64,000 nucleotides of DNA from Aquihabitans sp. G128 (GTDB lineage: Bacteria > Actinomycetota > Acidimicrobiia > Acidimicrobiales > Iamiaceae), in NCBI RefSeq assembly GCF_019048865.1, contig NZ_CP077604.1:4340001-4404000 (forward strand), given 5' to 3'. Under the pieces are notes generated by a model. That model saw nothing but the letters and a program-made list of their open reading frames with translations, had not been told where the DNA came from and searched no databases. Positions 16,026 to 22,820 of this stretch are shown here, piece by piece; the first letter of the stretch is position 1, and each line of letters starts with the position of its first letter. The position numbers and the translations under genes are program-made.

Positions 16026-18047
16026 GTGTCGGAACCGAAGCAGAGGCGGCAGCCGTGGTCGCGCGTGGTGAAGGCCCGCATCGACCGGGCGCTGGTGCGG
16101 GGCCAGCTGAGCATCGTGGTGTGGCTCGGTGCCGCCGCGGTCGCTCTGGCGCTGGCCGCCACCGCGGTGGCCGAGGTGTTCCACCTGCACGCCCGCAACC
16201 ACGGGGACGGGGTGGCCACGTCGTTCTGGCAGGAGCTGGTCCGCACCATGGACCCGGGCCAGATCACCGACGACAGCGCCGGGTTCGCCGTCCTGTCGCT
16301 GGGCGTGACCATCGTCGGCCTGCTCATCGTGTCGACCCTGATCTCGCTGGTGAACAACCGGATCGAGCGTCGGGTCGAGGGCCTGCGCCGCGGCCGTGAC
16401 GCCGTCCACCTCCCGGGCGGCCACATCGCCATCCTCGGGTGGTCCGACATCGCCGGGAAGGTCATCGAGGAGCTGCACGAGGCCGGCGCCGGCTCGCGGC
16501 CCGGGCGTCGGTGGCGCAAGGACCCGCGGCTGCTCGACGTGACCGTGCTGGCCCCGGCCAGCGTGCAGGACATGCGCCACGAGCTGGTGGAGCTCGAGGG
16601 GCTGGCCGGCGACGGTCGCCACTGGCCGCTGCTGCGCTCCGGCACCACGTCGGACACCCGGGACCTGCAGCGGCTGGCGTCGGTGGCCACCGCCCGCTCG
16701 GTGATCATCCTCCACGACGACGCCGGCGAGGGGATCCCCGACCTGGTGAAGACGGTGATGGCCGTGGTCGCCGCCTGCGAGGGGCCCATCCACAGCGCCG
16801 CCATGGACGACCACCCCACGCTGGTGCTCGAGGTGCCCGACGACCCCGACGCCACCATCGCCCACCTCACCCGCCGCCTCCAGCGCTTCGGCTTCCGGGT
16901 CCTGGCCGTCGAGTCCGTCGCCCTGCGCAACGAGCTGGCCGCCCAGGTCACCCGGCGTGCCGGCCTGTCGGCGGTGTTCCGCGACCTGCTCGACTTCGCC
17001 GGCGACGAGTTCTACCTGGTCGACCCGCCGCCCTCGCTGGCCACGTTCGGCGCCGCGGTCACCGGCCTCGCGGACCTGGTGGCGGTGGGGCTCATCGACG
17101 TGCACGGCGACCCCCACCCGGCGGTCGACCTGTGGCCGGGGTGGGACGAGCCGCTGGCCGGCCGTCGCCTCGTGGTGCTCGGCGAGGACCGGGCCGAGGC
17201 CGATGCCGCCACGCTGGTGGTCGACCCGGGCCCGCCGCCCACCGGCGTGCGCCCGGTCTGCTCGGCCCGCCCCCAGGAGCAGCAGCGCCTCCTGGTCGTC
17301 GGCTGGAACCATGGGGCCAGCCACCTCGTGGAGGTGCTCGACGAGTACGCCGGCGCCGGCTCCACCCTCACCATCGTCACCGACCACCAGGAGGTGACCG
17401 AGCTGCCCGACGGCCTGGTCAACCTCCACGTCGACCAGGTGCTCGACCTGGGCGGCGGGCTCCAGGCGTGGCTCGACGCCGAGCGGGACCACTTCGACCA
17501 CGCCGTGGTGCTCTCCCACGACGCCAAGACCGCCGCCGCCTCCGACGCCGACACGTTCCTCACCTTGCTGGCGCTGCGCCCCGCCGGGCTCGACCACGGG
17601 AACCCCACCACGGTGGTGGCCCAGATCCGCGAGCGGGCCAACAAGCACCTGGCCCGCCAGAGCCTGGCCGACGACCTGGTGGTGGGCGACTCGCTGACCG
17701 CCACCGTCGCCGCCCAGCTGGCGGTGTCGCCCGACCTCGACGCCGTGGTGCGAGAGCTGGTGGGCCAGACGCCGTTCACCATCGACATCGTGCCGGTGGC
17801 GTCGTTCGGCCTCCGTGGCCACGTCACGTTCGCGGTGCTGACGCGGGCGGTGGCCGACCACGGCGAGGTGGCCCTCGGGTGGCGGGTGCCGGGCGGCGAG
17901 CTGTCGCTGAGCCCGTCGAAGTCGGCGGTGGTGCCGTTGGACGAGGGCACCGGGGTGGTGGTCCTCACCCGGGTGGCGACGGCCGGGGTCGACCCGTGCG
18001 CGCCGGTGGTGGTGGGCACCACCCGGACGGGCGATGCCCTGCCGTAG
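16026..18047 (+). CDS. CASTOR/POLLUX-like ion channel protein
   Basis: Membrane protein of 673 residues related to the CASTOR/POLLUX putative cation channels. Two transmembrane helices flank an extracytoplasmic stretch at residues about 33-55 and 90-113 (LSLGVTIVGLLIVSTLISLV), then come two RCK-like Rossmann units: HIAILGWSDIAGKVIEEL near residue 136 and RLLVVGWNHGASHLVEVL near residue 420. The family gates ion flow by ligand binding to these cytoplasmic domains. GTG 16026 was preferred over the GTG at 15996 because GGAGG lies 7 nt upstream, and TACCCT at 15989 would start transcription between them. Confidence 0.83.
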   Translation: MSEPKQRRQPWSRVVKARIDRALVRGQLSIVVWLGAAAVALALAATAVAEVFHLHARNHGDGVATSFWQELVRTMDPGQITDDSAGFAVLSLGVTIVGLLIVSTLISLVNNRIERRVEGLRRGRDAVHLPGGHIAILGWSDIAGKVIEELHEAGAGSRPGRRWRKDPRLLDVTVLAPASVQDMRHELVELEGLAGDGRHWPLLRSGTTSDTRDLQRLASVATARSVIILHDDAGEGIPDLVKTVMAVVAACEGPIHSAAMDDHPTLVLEVPDDPDATIAHLTRRLQRFGFRVLAVESVALRNELAAQVTRRAGLSAVFRDLLDFAGDEFYLVDPPPSLATFGAAVTGLADLVAVGLIDVHGDPHPAVDLWPGWDEPLAGRRLVVLGEDRAEADAATLVVDPGPPPTGVRPVCSARPQEQQRLLVVGWNHGASHLVEVLDEYAGAGSTLTIVTDHQEVTELPDGLVNLHVDQVLDLGGGLQAWLDAERDHFDHAVVLSHDAKTAAASDADTFLTLLALRPAGLDHGNPTTVVAQIRERANKHLARQSLADDLVVGDSLTATVAAQLAVSPDLDAVVRELVGQTPFTIDIVPVASFGLRGHVTFAVLTRAVADHGEVALGWRVPGGELSLSPSKSAVVPLDEGTGVVVLTRVATAGVDPCAPVVVGTTRTGDALP

Positions 18048-18050
18048 CCT
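18045..18050 (+). promoter_or_regulatory. -10 element TAGCCT, leaderless nitroreductase transcript
   Basis: TAGCCT ends 7 nt before ATG 18058, overlapping the stop codon of the preceding gene. Matches the TAnnnT leaderless spacing seen elsewhere in the window. Confidence 0.4.
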
Positions 18051-18057
18051 CACGCCC

Positions 18058-18486
18058 ATGCCCAGCGACCTCGCCCTCAAGGCCATGAACGCCACCCACC
18101 GCGTGATCCTCAAGGTCAGCGGCGGCAAGCTCGGGTGGAGCGCCGGCAAGATGCCCGTGCTCGAGCTCACCACCATCGGCCGCAAGAGCGGCCAGCCCCG
18201 CTCGGTGATGCTCACCTCGCCGCTGCAGGAAGGCGACACCACGGTGATCGTGGCGTCCCGCGGCGGCGACGACACCCACCCCGCCTGGTTCCTCAACCTG
18301 CGAGACCACCCCGAGGTGCAGGTGTCGCTGGGCGGCAAGCCGAAGGTGGCCATGACCGCCACCGTGGCCAGCCCGGAGGAGCGGGCCCGCATGTGGCCCC
18401 TGATCGCGGGCGAGTTCAAGAACTACGCCGGCTACCAGACCAAGACCGACCGTGAGATCCCCCTGGTCCTCCTCACCCCCGCCTAG
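18058..18486 (+). CDS. Deazaflavin (F420)-dependent nitroreductase family protein
   Basis: Protein of 142 residues of the Ddn/nitroreductase split-barrel family, which uses reduced F420 (or binds other cofactors) to reduce quinones and nitro compounds. The diagnostic core is LELTTIGRKSGQPRSV at residues 37-52, followed by VIVASRGGDDTHPAWFLNL and HPEVQVSLGGK. It ends 4 bp before the stop of the convergent encapsulin gene. F420 use supports an actinobacterial host. The individual substrate is not predictable. Confidence 0.9.
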   Translation: MPSDLALKAMNATHRVILKVSGGKLGWSAGKMPVLELTTIGRKSGQPRSVMLTSPLQEGDTTVIVASRGGDDTHPAWFLNLRDHPEVQVSLGGKPKVAMTATVASPEERARMWPLIAGEFKNYAGYQTKTDREIPLVLLTPA

Positions 18487-18490
18487 CGGC

Positions 18491-19297
18491 TCAGGGGTAG
18501 CGGAGGGCGACGGCGGCTTCGGGGCTGGGGGCGACGAAGGCGATGCTCTCGACCAGCTCGAGGGTGACGGTCTCGGCGTCGTGGGCCTTGTAGGCGATGG
18601 CGGTGTCCTGGCCGACGGTGAGCTCGAAGTCGCCGCCGCGCTGGCTGAGGACGACGGCGCCGTCGACCGCCGGGGCCCACACCACGGGGCCGCCGAGGAT
18701 GAGGCCGAGGTGCTGGAGCAGCGGGTAGCCACCCTTCTCGGTGGTCTCGATCACGCCGGCGTAGCAGCGGGGGCCGAGGGCGATGGCGTAGGGCCCGGCG
18801 ATGCCGGCGGCCTTGAGGGTGGCCACGGCCTGGGCCACGTGGTTGGGGTAGCGGCTGAAGTCCTCGGTGAGGGCGATGGGGGCGTGGGGCGACGCAGCGG
18901 CGATGCCGCGGACCTCGGCGCTGGGGTAGCCCTCGAACACGAGCGTGTCCTCGGCCAGGGCGAGGGCCTGGGCGGCGTCGACCACCGGGTCGAGGTCGGC
19001 GTCGCAGGCGCCGCGGTCGATGGCGTCGAGCTCGGTGCGGGAGAGGGTGAACGGGCGGCGCAGCTCCACGAGGGGCTGGACCTGGCGGCGGGTGGCGCTG
19101 ACGCCGTCGGCCGGCTGGTCGCTGAGCGGCTCGACCCGGCCGAGGCTGATGGCCGCCTTGTCGTAGCCCAGGGGACCGGTGAAGTCGACCAGCTTCCGGG
19201 CGGCGAGGAAGTGGGTGAGGGTGCGGGTGGCTTCGCCGTTGATCTCGGCCCAGGCGGCGTCGGAGATGGGGGCGAGCTCTTGGTGGAGGTGGTTCAC
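18491..19297 (-). CDS. Encapsulin nanocompartment shell protein (family 1)
   Basis: Shell protomer of 268 residues with the HK97-like fold; many copies assemble into an icosahedral protein cage. It starts at GTG 19297 with GGAG 7 nt upstream and reads MNHLHQELAPISDAAWAEI. Characteristic blocks are LAARKLVDFTGPLG, VQPLVELRRPFTLSR, AIDRGACDADLDPV, and the C-terminal SIAFVAPSPEAAVALRYP. It follows the encapsulated ferritin gene by 32 bp, so cage and cargo are one operon. The stop is 4 bp from the convergent nitroreductase gene. Confidence 0.95.
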   Translation of the reverse strand: MNHLHQELAPISDAAWAEINGEATRTLTHFLAARKLVDFTGPLGYDKAAISLGRVEPLSDQPADGVSATRRQVQPLVELRRPFTLSRTELDAIDRGACDADLDPVVDAAQALALAEDTLVFEGYPSAEVRGIAAASPHAPIALTEDFSRYPNHVAQAVATLKAAGIAGPYAIALGPRCYAGVIETTEKGGYPLLQHLGLILGGPVVWAPAVDGAVVLSQRGGDFELTVGQDTAIAYKAHDAETVTLELVESIAFVAPSPEAAVALRYP

Positions 19298-19329
19298 TGC
19301 GGGGCTCCTGCGGTGCGAAGGGGGCGAGG

Positions 19330-19752
19330 TCAGAGGGAGAGGTCGGAGGTGCGGAGGCTGCCGATGCCGAGGCCGGCGGCGCCCGACGGCGGGGCCTCGG
19401 CCCGTTCCGCGGCGTCGGCGCGGGCGCCCTCGGCGGGGTCGGCCCCGCCGTGCTCGGCGGCGGACTCGATGGCCAGCACCGAGCCCTCGGTGAAGAGGTA
19501 GGTGCGCAGGTGCTCGTCGAGCTTGGCGTCGCGGCGGCGGAGCCACTCGAGCGTCATCGCCGCGTGCTCCTTCTCCTCGTCGCGGTTGTGGGCGAGGATC
19601 TCGGCCAGCTCGGGGTCGCCGGTGGCGTCGACCCGCTGGTCGTACCAGTCGACCGCCTCCAGCTCCTCCATGATCGACGTGATCGCCCGGTGGTGGTCGA
19701 GCGTCTCGGGACGGAGCTGGTCCATCGGTTCGTGGAAGCCCTCGCTGGCCAT
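19330..19752 (-). CDS. Encapsulated ferritin-like protein with encapsulin targeting tail
   Basis: Ferroxidase cargo of 140 residues that oxidises iron inside the encapsulin cage. The two-helix ferritin-like core contains the metal-binding Glu and His residues (ITSIMEELEAVDWYDQR and EEKEHAAMTLEWLRRRD). The C-terminal tail GLGIGSLRTSDLSL is a typical cargo-loading peptide with the GIGSLR core, joined by an Ala-rich linker. ATG 19752 has GAGGAG a few nt upstream. It is the first gene of the operon with the shell protein. The likely role is iron storage and protection from oxidative stress. Confidence 0.93.
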   Translation of the reverse strand: MASEGFHEPMDQLRPETLDHHRAITSIMEELEAVDWYDQRVDATGDPELAEILAHNRDEEKEHAAMTLEWLRRRDAKLDEHLRTYLFTEGSVLAIESAAEHGGADPAEGARADAAERAEAPPSGAAGLGIGSLRTSDLSL

Positions 19753-19868
19753 GGTGCTCCTCGGAGGTGACGGGATGACGGGGGTGGGCGGCTGGCGGCG
19801 GCCCACGGCTCGGTCAGGTTAGGCCCGTTCGGGCGACGTGCCGCCCGCCCGGGCCGCCGGAGGCTCGA

Positions 19869-20174
19869 TCAGCGGCGGACGGGGGCGTGGCGACGCACGA
19901 GGATGGCCACGCCCAGGAGGGTGAGGGCGATGAGGGCCAGGTCCAGGCCGTCGATGCCGGTGCGCCAGGCACCGGTCGATGCCGTGGCGGCGGTGTGGTG
20001 GGCGACCGGGGCGGCGCCCTCGGTGTCGGCCGACGAGCGCGTGCTGGCCGAGGCCGGGTGGGCGGCGGCCAGCACGGCCAGGGCCACGAAGCACAGCACC
20101 GAGGCGGCCACCACGAGGGCGAGGAACCGGTTGGCGAAGCGCTGGTCGATGTCGGGGTGGGTGGGGTGTTCCAC
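19869..20174 (-). CDS. Small two-helix membrane protein
   Basis: Protein of 101 residues with start GTG at 20174 and an N-terminal segment rich in His/Asp (EHPTHPDIDQRF). A first transmembrane helix (FLALVVAASVLCFVALAVL) is followed by an Ala/Ser/Thr loop outside and a second helix (LDLALIALTLLGVAILV) ending in RRHAPVRR. I do not recognise the family. It lies downstream of the LPxTG genes on the same strand, 137 bp from the nearest. Confidence 0.6.
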   Translation of the reverse strand: MEHPTHPDIDQRFANRFLALVVAASVLCFVALAVLAAAHPASASTRSSADTEGAAPVAHHTAATASTGAWRTGIDGLDLALIALTLLGVAILVRRHAPVRR

Positions 20175-20310
20175 GGGAGGACCTCGGGGGAGCGGGGGGA
20201 GCGGCTTGTCGGGGAGCGGATCGGGGAGAGCGGGGAGTGGCGGCGCCGGGGATGGGGAGCGCCGGCCGACCCCGGAGGGCCGGCCGGCGGTTCCCGCGGC
20301 GGGCGTGCGG

Positions 20311-21198
20311 TCAGGCCCGGCGGGAGAAGGCGAAGCGGCGGACGAAGGCGCCGACGCCGATGAGGGTGGCGCCGAGCACGGCCAGCGGCACGTTGTTGCT
20401 GCCGGTGCGGGGGAGCTCGGTGGGGGCCACGGACGGGGCGACCGCCGGGGGTGCGGGCGGGGTGGCCTGCTCGGAGATCACCTGGGGCGGGTCGGTGGGT
20501 GCCGGGGTGGTGGGCACGACCGTGGTGCTGGTCGTGGGCTCCGGCGTGCAGTCGGGCGTACCGGACAGGTCGGTGATGGTGCCGTCGTGGATCGACACGA
20601 TGGTCGAGGTGAAGGCCACGCCGTCGGGGACCTCGGCGGTGAAGGTGTGGTCGGCGCCAGCGGCCAGCTCGACCCCGTCGACGATCTCGCCGCTCACGGT
20701 GAAGTCGAGGTTGTCGCCGTAGGTGCCGATGGCCGACACCACGCCGGTCAGCACGGGCTGCTCGCCGTCGCAGGTGAGCGTGATGCCGCCCACGAAGTCG
20801 AAGCAGTTGGCGTGGAGGGTGGTCTCGTAGCTGAAGTCGTCGGTGCCGGTGACCGAGACGGCGACATCGCTGTTCTCGGGGACGCCGTAGGTCTTGACCT
20901 CTTGGGTGCCGCCGGCGGCGACGTCGTAGGCCAGGTCGTCGAACCCGGTCTGGGTGATGTCGAAGTGGGCGGAGCCCAGCCCGGCGGTGTTGCCGAGCTC
21001 GATGGTGACGACGGCGGCCCCGTCGTCGCAGCCGATGGCGGCCGTGGCCGTGGGGGCGGCGGGGAACTCGTTGGTCGCCGAGGCGGGCCCGGCGGTGGCC
21101 ACGAGGGCGAGTCCGGACACGGCGAGGCCGGCGAGGGTGGCCACGAGGGGCCGGGCGGTCCGGCGGCGGGCCGGCTGGGGGAGCGTGGTGGTTTCCAT
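20311..21198 (-). CDS. LPxTG-anchored surface protein A
   Basis: Exported cell-wall protein of 295 residues. A signal peptide (LVATLAGLAVSGLALVATAG) is cleaved near PASATNEFPA. The beta-rich body has a CDD start, two Cys-containing strands (HANCFDFVGG and LTCDGEQPVLTG) and an AEVPDGVAFTS strand, then a Pro/Thr stalk. It ends with the sorting signal LPRTG at residue 262, a hydrophobic helix and RRFAFSRRA. A sortase would link it to peptidoglycan. It is a close paralogue of the next gene and carries the same TGAGCA-N5-TGCTCA box 34 nt before its ATG, so the LAL regulator probably controls it. Confidence 0.85.
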   Translation of the reverse strand: METTTLPQPARRRTARPLVATLAGLAVSGLALVATAGPASATNEFPAAPTATAAIGCDDGAAVVTIELGNTAGLGSAHFDITQTGFDDLAYDVAAGGTQEVKTYGVPENSDVAVSVTGTDDFSYETTLHANCFDFVGGITLTCDGEQPVLTGVVSAIGTYGDNLDFTVSGEIVDGVELAAGADHTFTAEVPDGVAFTSTIVSIHDGTITDLSGTPDCTPEPTTSTTVVPTTPAPTDPPQVISEQATPPAPPAVAPSVAPTELPRTGSNNVPLAVLGATLIGVGAFVRRFAFSRRA

Positions 21199-21204
21199 GG
21201 ACCC

Positions 21205-21249
21205 ACCGTGCGGCCGATCTCGCTGCTCGACCTGAGCAGCCGCTGCTCA
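21205..21249 (-). promoter_or_regulatory. LAL-regulated promoter, site 1
   Basis: The palindrome TGAGCA-GCGGC-TGCTCA (minus strand; 21233-21249) ends exactly 34 nt before the ATG at 21198. CACGGT lies at -12 to -7 relative to the A of ATG (21205-21210), so the message would be leaderless and the box would be centred at about -43. Confidence 0.72.
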
Positions 21250-21321
21250 ACGCGGGCACCCGCGCTGCCCAACGTCGACCCGGCCGCCGGTCCCGCCGCT
21301 CCTGGGGACGCACCACCCCAG

Positions 21322-21370
21322 GAAGTCGTTGCACTTCTGCACGCTGACGGTGCAGAAGTGCAACGACTTC
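21322..21370 (-). terminator. Long hairpin H2 downstream of the second LPxTG gene
   Basis: Perfect 21-bp inverted repeat, arms 21322-21342 and 21350-21370 (GAAGTCGTTGCACTTCTGCA start), loop GCTGACG. It lies 106 bp beyond the stop of the gene at 21476 and ahead of the box of the next gene; a terminator is likely, though no U-run follows. Confidence 0.7.
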
Positions 21371-21475
21371 GTGCGGTTCGGGTGCGTTCGGGCCGGGGGA
21401 GCGGGGCGGCCGCCGCCCGGGGAGGGGCGGCGGCCGCAGGGGGAGCGGGTGGCGGGGCCGGAGGTGGCCCGAGGG

Positions 21476-22405
21476 TCAGGCCTGGCGGGCCTTGGCGAAG
21501 CGGCGGGCGAAGGCGCCCAGGCCGACGAGGGTCACGCCGAGCAGGGTGAGCGGGAGCGTGCTCGAGCCGGTGCGGGGCAGGACCGTGGGCGTCACGACGG
21601 GGGCGGGGCGGACCACCTGCTGGGCCACCACCTGGGGCGGGTCGGTCGGGGCCGGGGCCGCCGGGGCCACCGTCGTCGACGTGGTCGTGGAGGTGGTGGA
21701 CGACGGCGGGATGGTCGTCGACGTGGTGGTGCTGGTCGTGGTCGTGGGCGCCGGGGCGCAGTCGGGGGTGCCCTGCAGCAGGGCGATCTGGGCGTTGTCG
21801 GCCGAGGCGAACACGCTGGCGATGAACGCCTCGCCGTCGGGCACCTCGGCGGTGTAGGTGCCGGTGTCGGTGATGGTGCTGCTGTCGACGATGGTGCCGT
21901 TCACGTAGAACGCCGTGAAGCTCGCCGCCGGCCCGTCCTGGGTGACGGTCGCGGTGATCACCGGCTGGTCGCCGTCGCAGGTCTGCACGAGGGTGGCCAG
22001 GGTGTGGAAGCAGTCGACCTCGAAGGTGACCGTGTAGGCGAACCCGTCGGTGCCGGTCACCGAGAGCACGGTGTCGGCGTCCTCCGGGGCGCCGAAGCGC
22101 AGGACCAGGGTGGAGCTGCCGGCGGCCACGTCGTAGTGGTCGGTCGTCTTGCTGGTCTGGTCGACGTCGAAGTGGGCCGAGCTCAACCCGCCCACGTTGC
22201 CGAGGTGCAGCGTCACCACCGGTCCGCCGGTGTCGCAGCTGAAGGTGGCCGAGGCGGTGGGCTTGGCCGGGAACTCGTTGGTGGCCGAGGCGGGGGCGGC
22301 CGCTGCGAAGAGGACGGCGGTGGCGGCGGCGAGGCCGACGAGGGCGCCCAGGAGGGGACGGCGGGCTCGGCGGCGGACCGGGGTCGGGGTCGGTTCGGTG
22401 TGCAT
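21476..22405 (-). CDS. LPxTG-anchored surface protein B, paralogue of A
   Basis: Surface protein of 309 residues built like its neighbour at 20311: signal peptide (LLGALVGLAAATAVLF), mature start SATNEFPAKPTASATFSCD, a beta-rich body with VDCFHTLATLVQTCDGDQP, a Thr-rich stalk (TTTTSTTTSTTIPPSST), and the sorting signal LPRTG at residue 276 followed by a helix and RRFAKARQA. The identical layout and the shared NEFPA, TCDGDQP, AEVPDGEAF and APTDPPQV blocks show tandem duplication. Its promoter has the same TGAGCA-N5-TGCTCA box at the same distance. Ligand unknown; adhesion or host contact is plausible. Confidence 0.85.
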   Translation of the reverse strand: MHTEPTPTPVRRRARRPLLGALVGLAAATAVLFAAAAPASATNEFPAKPTASATFSCDTGGPVVTLHLGNVGGLSSAHFDVDQTSKTTDHYDVAAGSSTLVLRFGAPEDADTVLSVTGTDGFAYTVTFEVDCFHTLATLVQTCDGDQPVITATVTQDGPAASFTAFYVNGTIVDSSTITDTGTYTAEVPDGEAFIASVFASADNAQIALLQGTPDCAPAPTTTTSTTTSTTIPPSSTTSTTTSTTVAPAAPAPTDPPQVVAQQVVRPAPVVTPTVLPRTGSSTLPLTLLGVTLVGLGAFARRFAKARQA

Positions 22406-22411
22406 GGCCCC

Positions 22412-22456
22412 ACCGTGCGCCCGTCCGCCCGGTTCGACCTGAGCAGCGGGTGCTCA
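22412..22456 (-). promoter_or_regulatory. LAL-regulated promoter, site 2
   Basis: TGAGCA-CCCGC-TGCTCA (minus strand; 22440-22456) ends 34 nt before ATG 22405, with CACGGT at -12 to -7 (22412-22417). Same geometry as site 1. Confidence 0.72.
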
Positions 22457-22514
22457 ACTGCGCCGATCGGGCTGCCCACGCCCCCGCCTGCGGGCCCGAC
22501 CGATTCGCGAAGTC

Positions 22515-22551
22515 GTCGCACGTCTGCTCGCCCTCGGTGCAGAGGTGCAAC
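22515..22551 (-). repeat. Imperfect hairpin H2'
   Basis: Arms GTCGCACGTCTGC (22515-22527) and GCAGAGGTGCAAC (22539-22551) pair at 11 of 13 positions. It resembles the H2 stem and sits in the same position relative to the gene before it. Confidence 0.5.
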
Positions 22552-22628
22552 ACCCTCGGCGTGGTGCGGCCTGGTCGCCGCGGCCTGGTGCGATCTGGCC
22601 TGGGCCGGTCGGGTCGGCGGCGGGGCGC

Positions 22629-22769
22629 TCAGGCCAGGGCGAGCAGGGCGGGGGCGGCGGTCACGCCGAGCGCCAGGAGGGCGACGACGGTGAGCAGGCC
22701 GGCCAGGAGGCCGCCGAGACGCGGCGTGCGGATGGTGACCGTGGTGGCAGGAGGCGTGGGGGAGGCCAT
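22629..22769 (-). CDS. Very small membrane protein, 46 residues
   Basis: Short gene starting at ATG 22769 (MASPTPPATTVTIRTPRLGG) and ending in one hydrophobic helix (LLTVVALLALGVTAAPALLA). It has no Shine-Dalgarno sequence but carries the TGAGCA-N5-TGCTCA box at the same fixed distance from its ATG as the two LPxTG genes, which is the best evidence that it is real. It sits between the regulator and the second LPxTG gene. A helper or signalling role for the surface proteins is possible; none is shown. Confidence 0.62.
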   Translation of the reverse strand: MASPTPPATTVTIRTPRLGGLLAGLLTVVALLALGVTAAPALLALA

Positions 22770-22775
22770 GGTGCC

Positions 22776-22820
22776 ACCCTGCGCCGCGCGGGGACCGGGG
22801 TCCTGAGCAGCGGGTGCTCA
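22776..22820 (-). promoter_or_regulatory. LAL-regulated promoter, site 3
   Basis: TGAGCA-CCCGC-TGCTCA (minus strand; 22804-22820) ends 34 nt before ATG 22769, with CAGGGT at -12 to -7 (22776-22781). The box overlaps the stop codon of the regulator gene. Confidence 0.7.
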
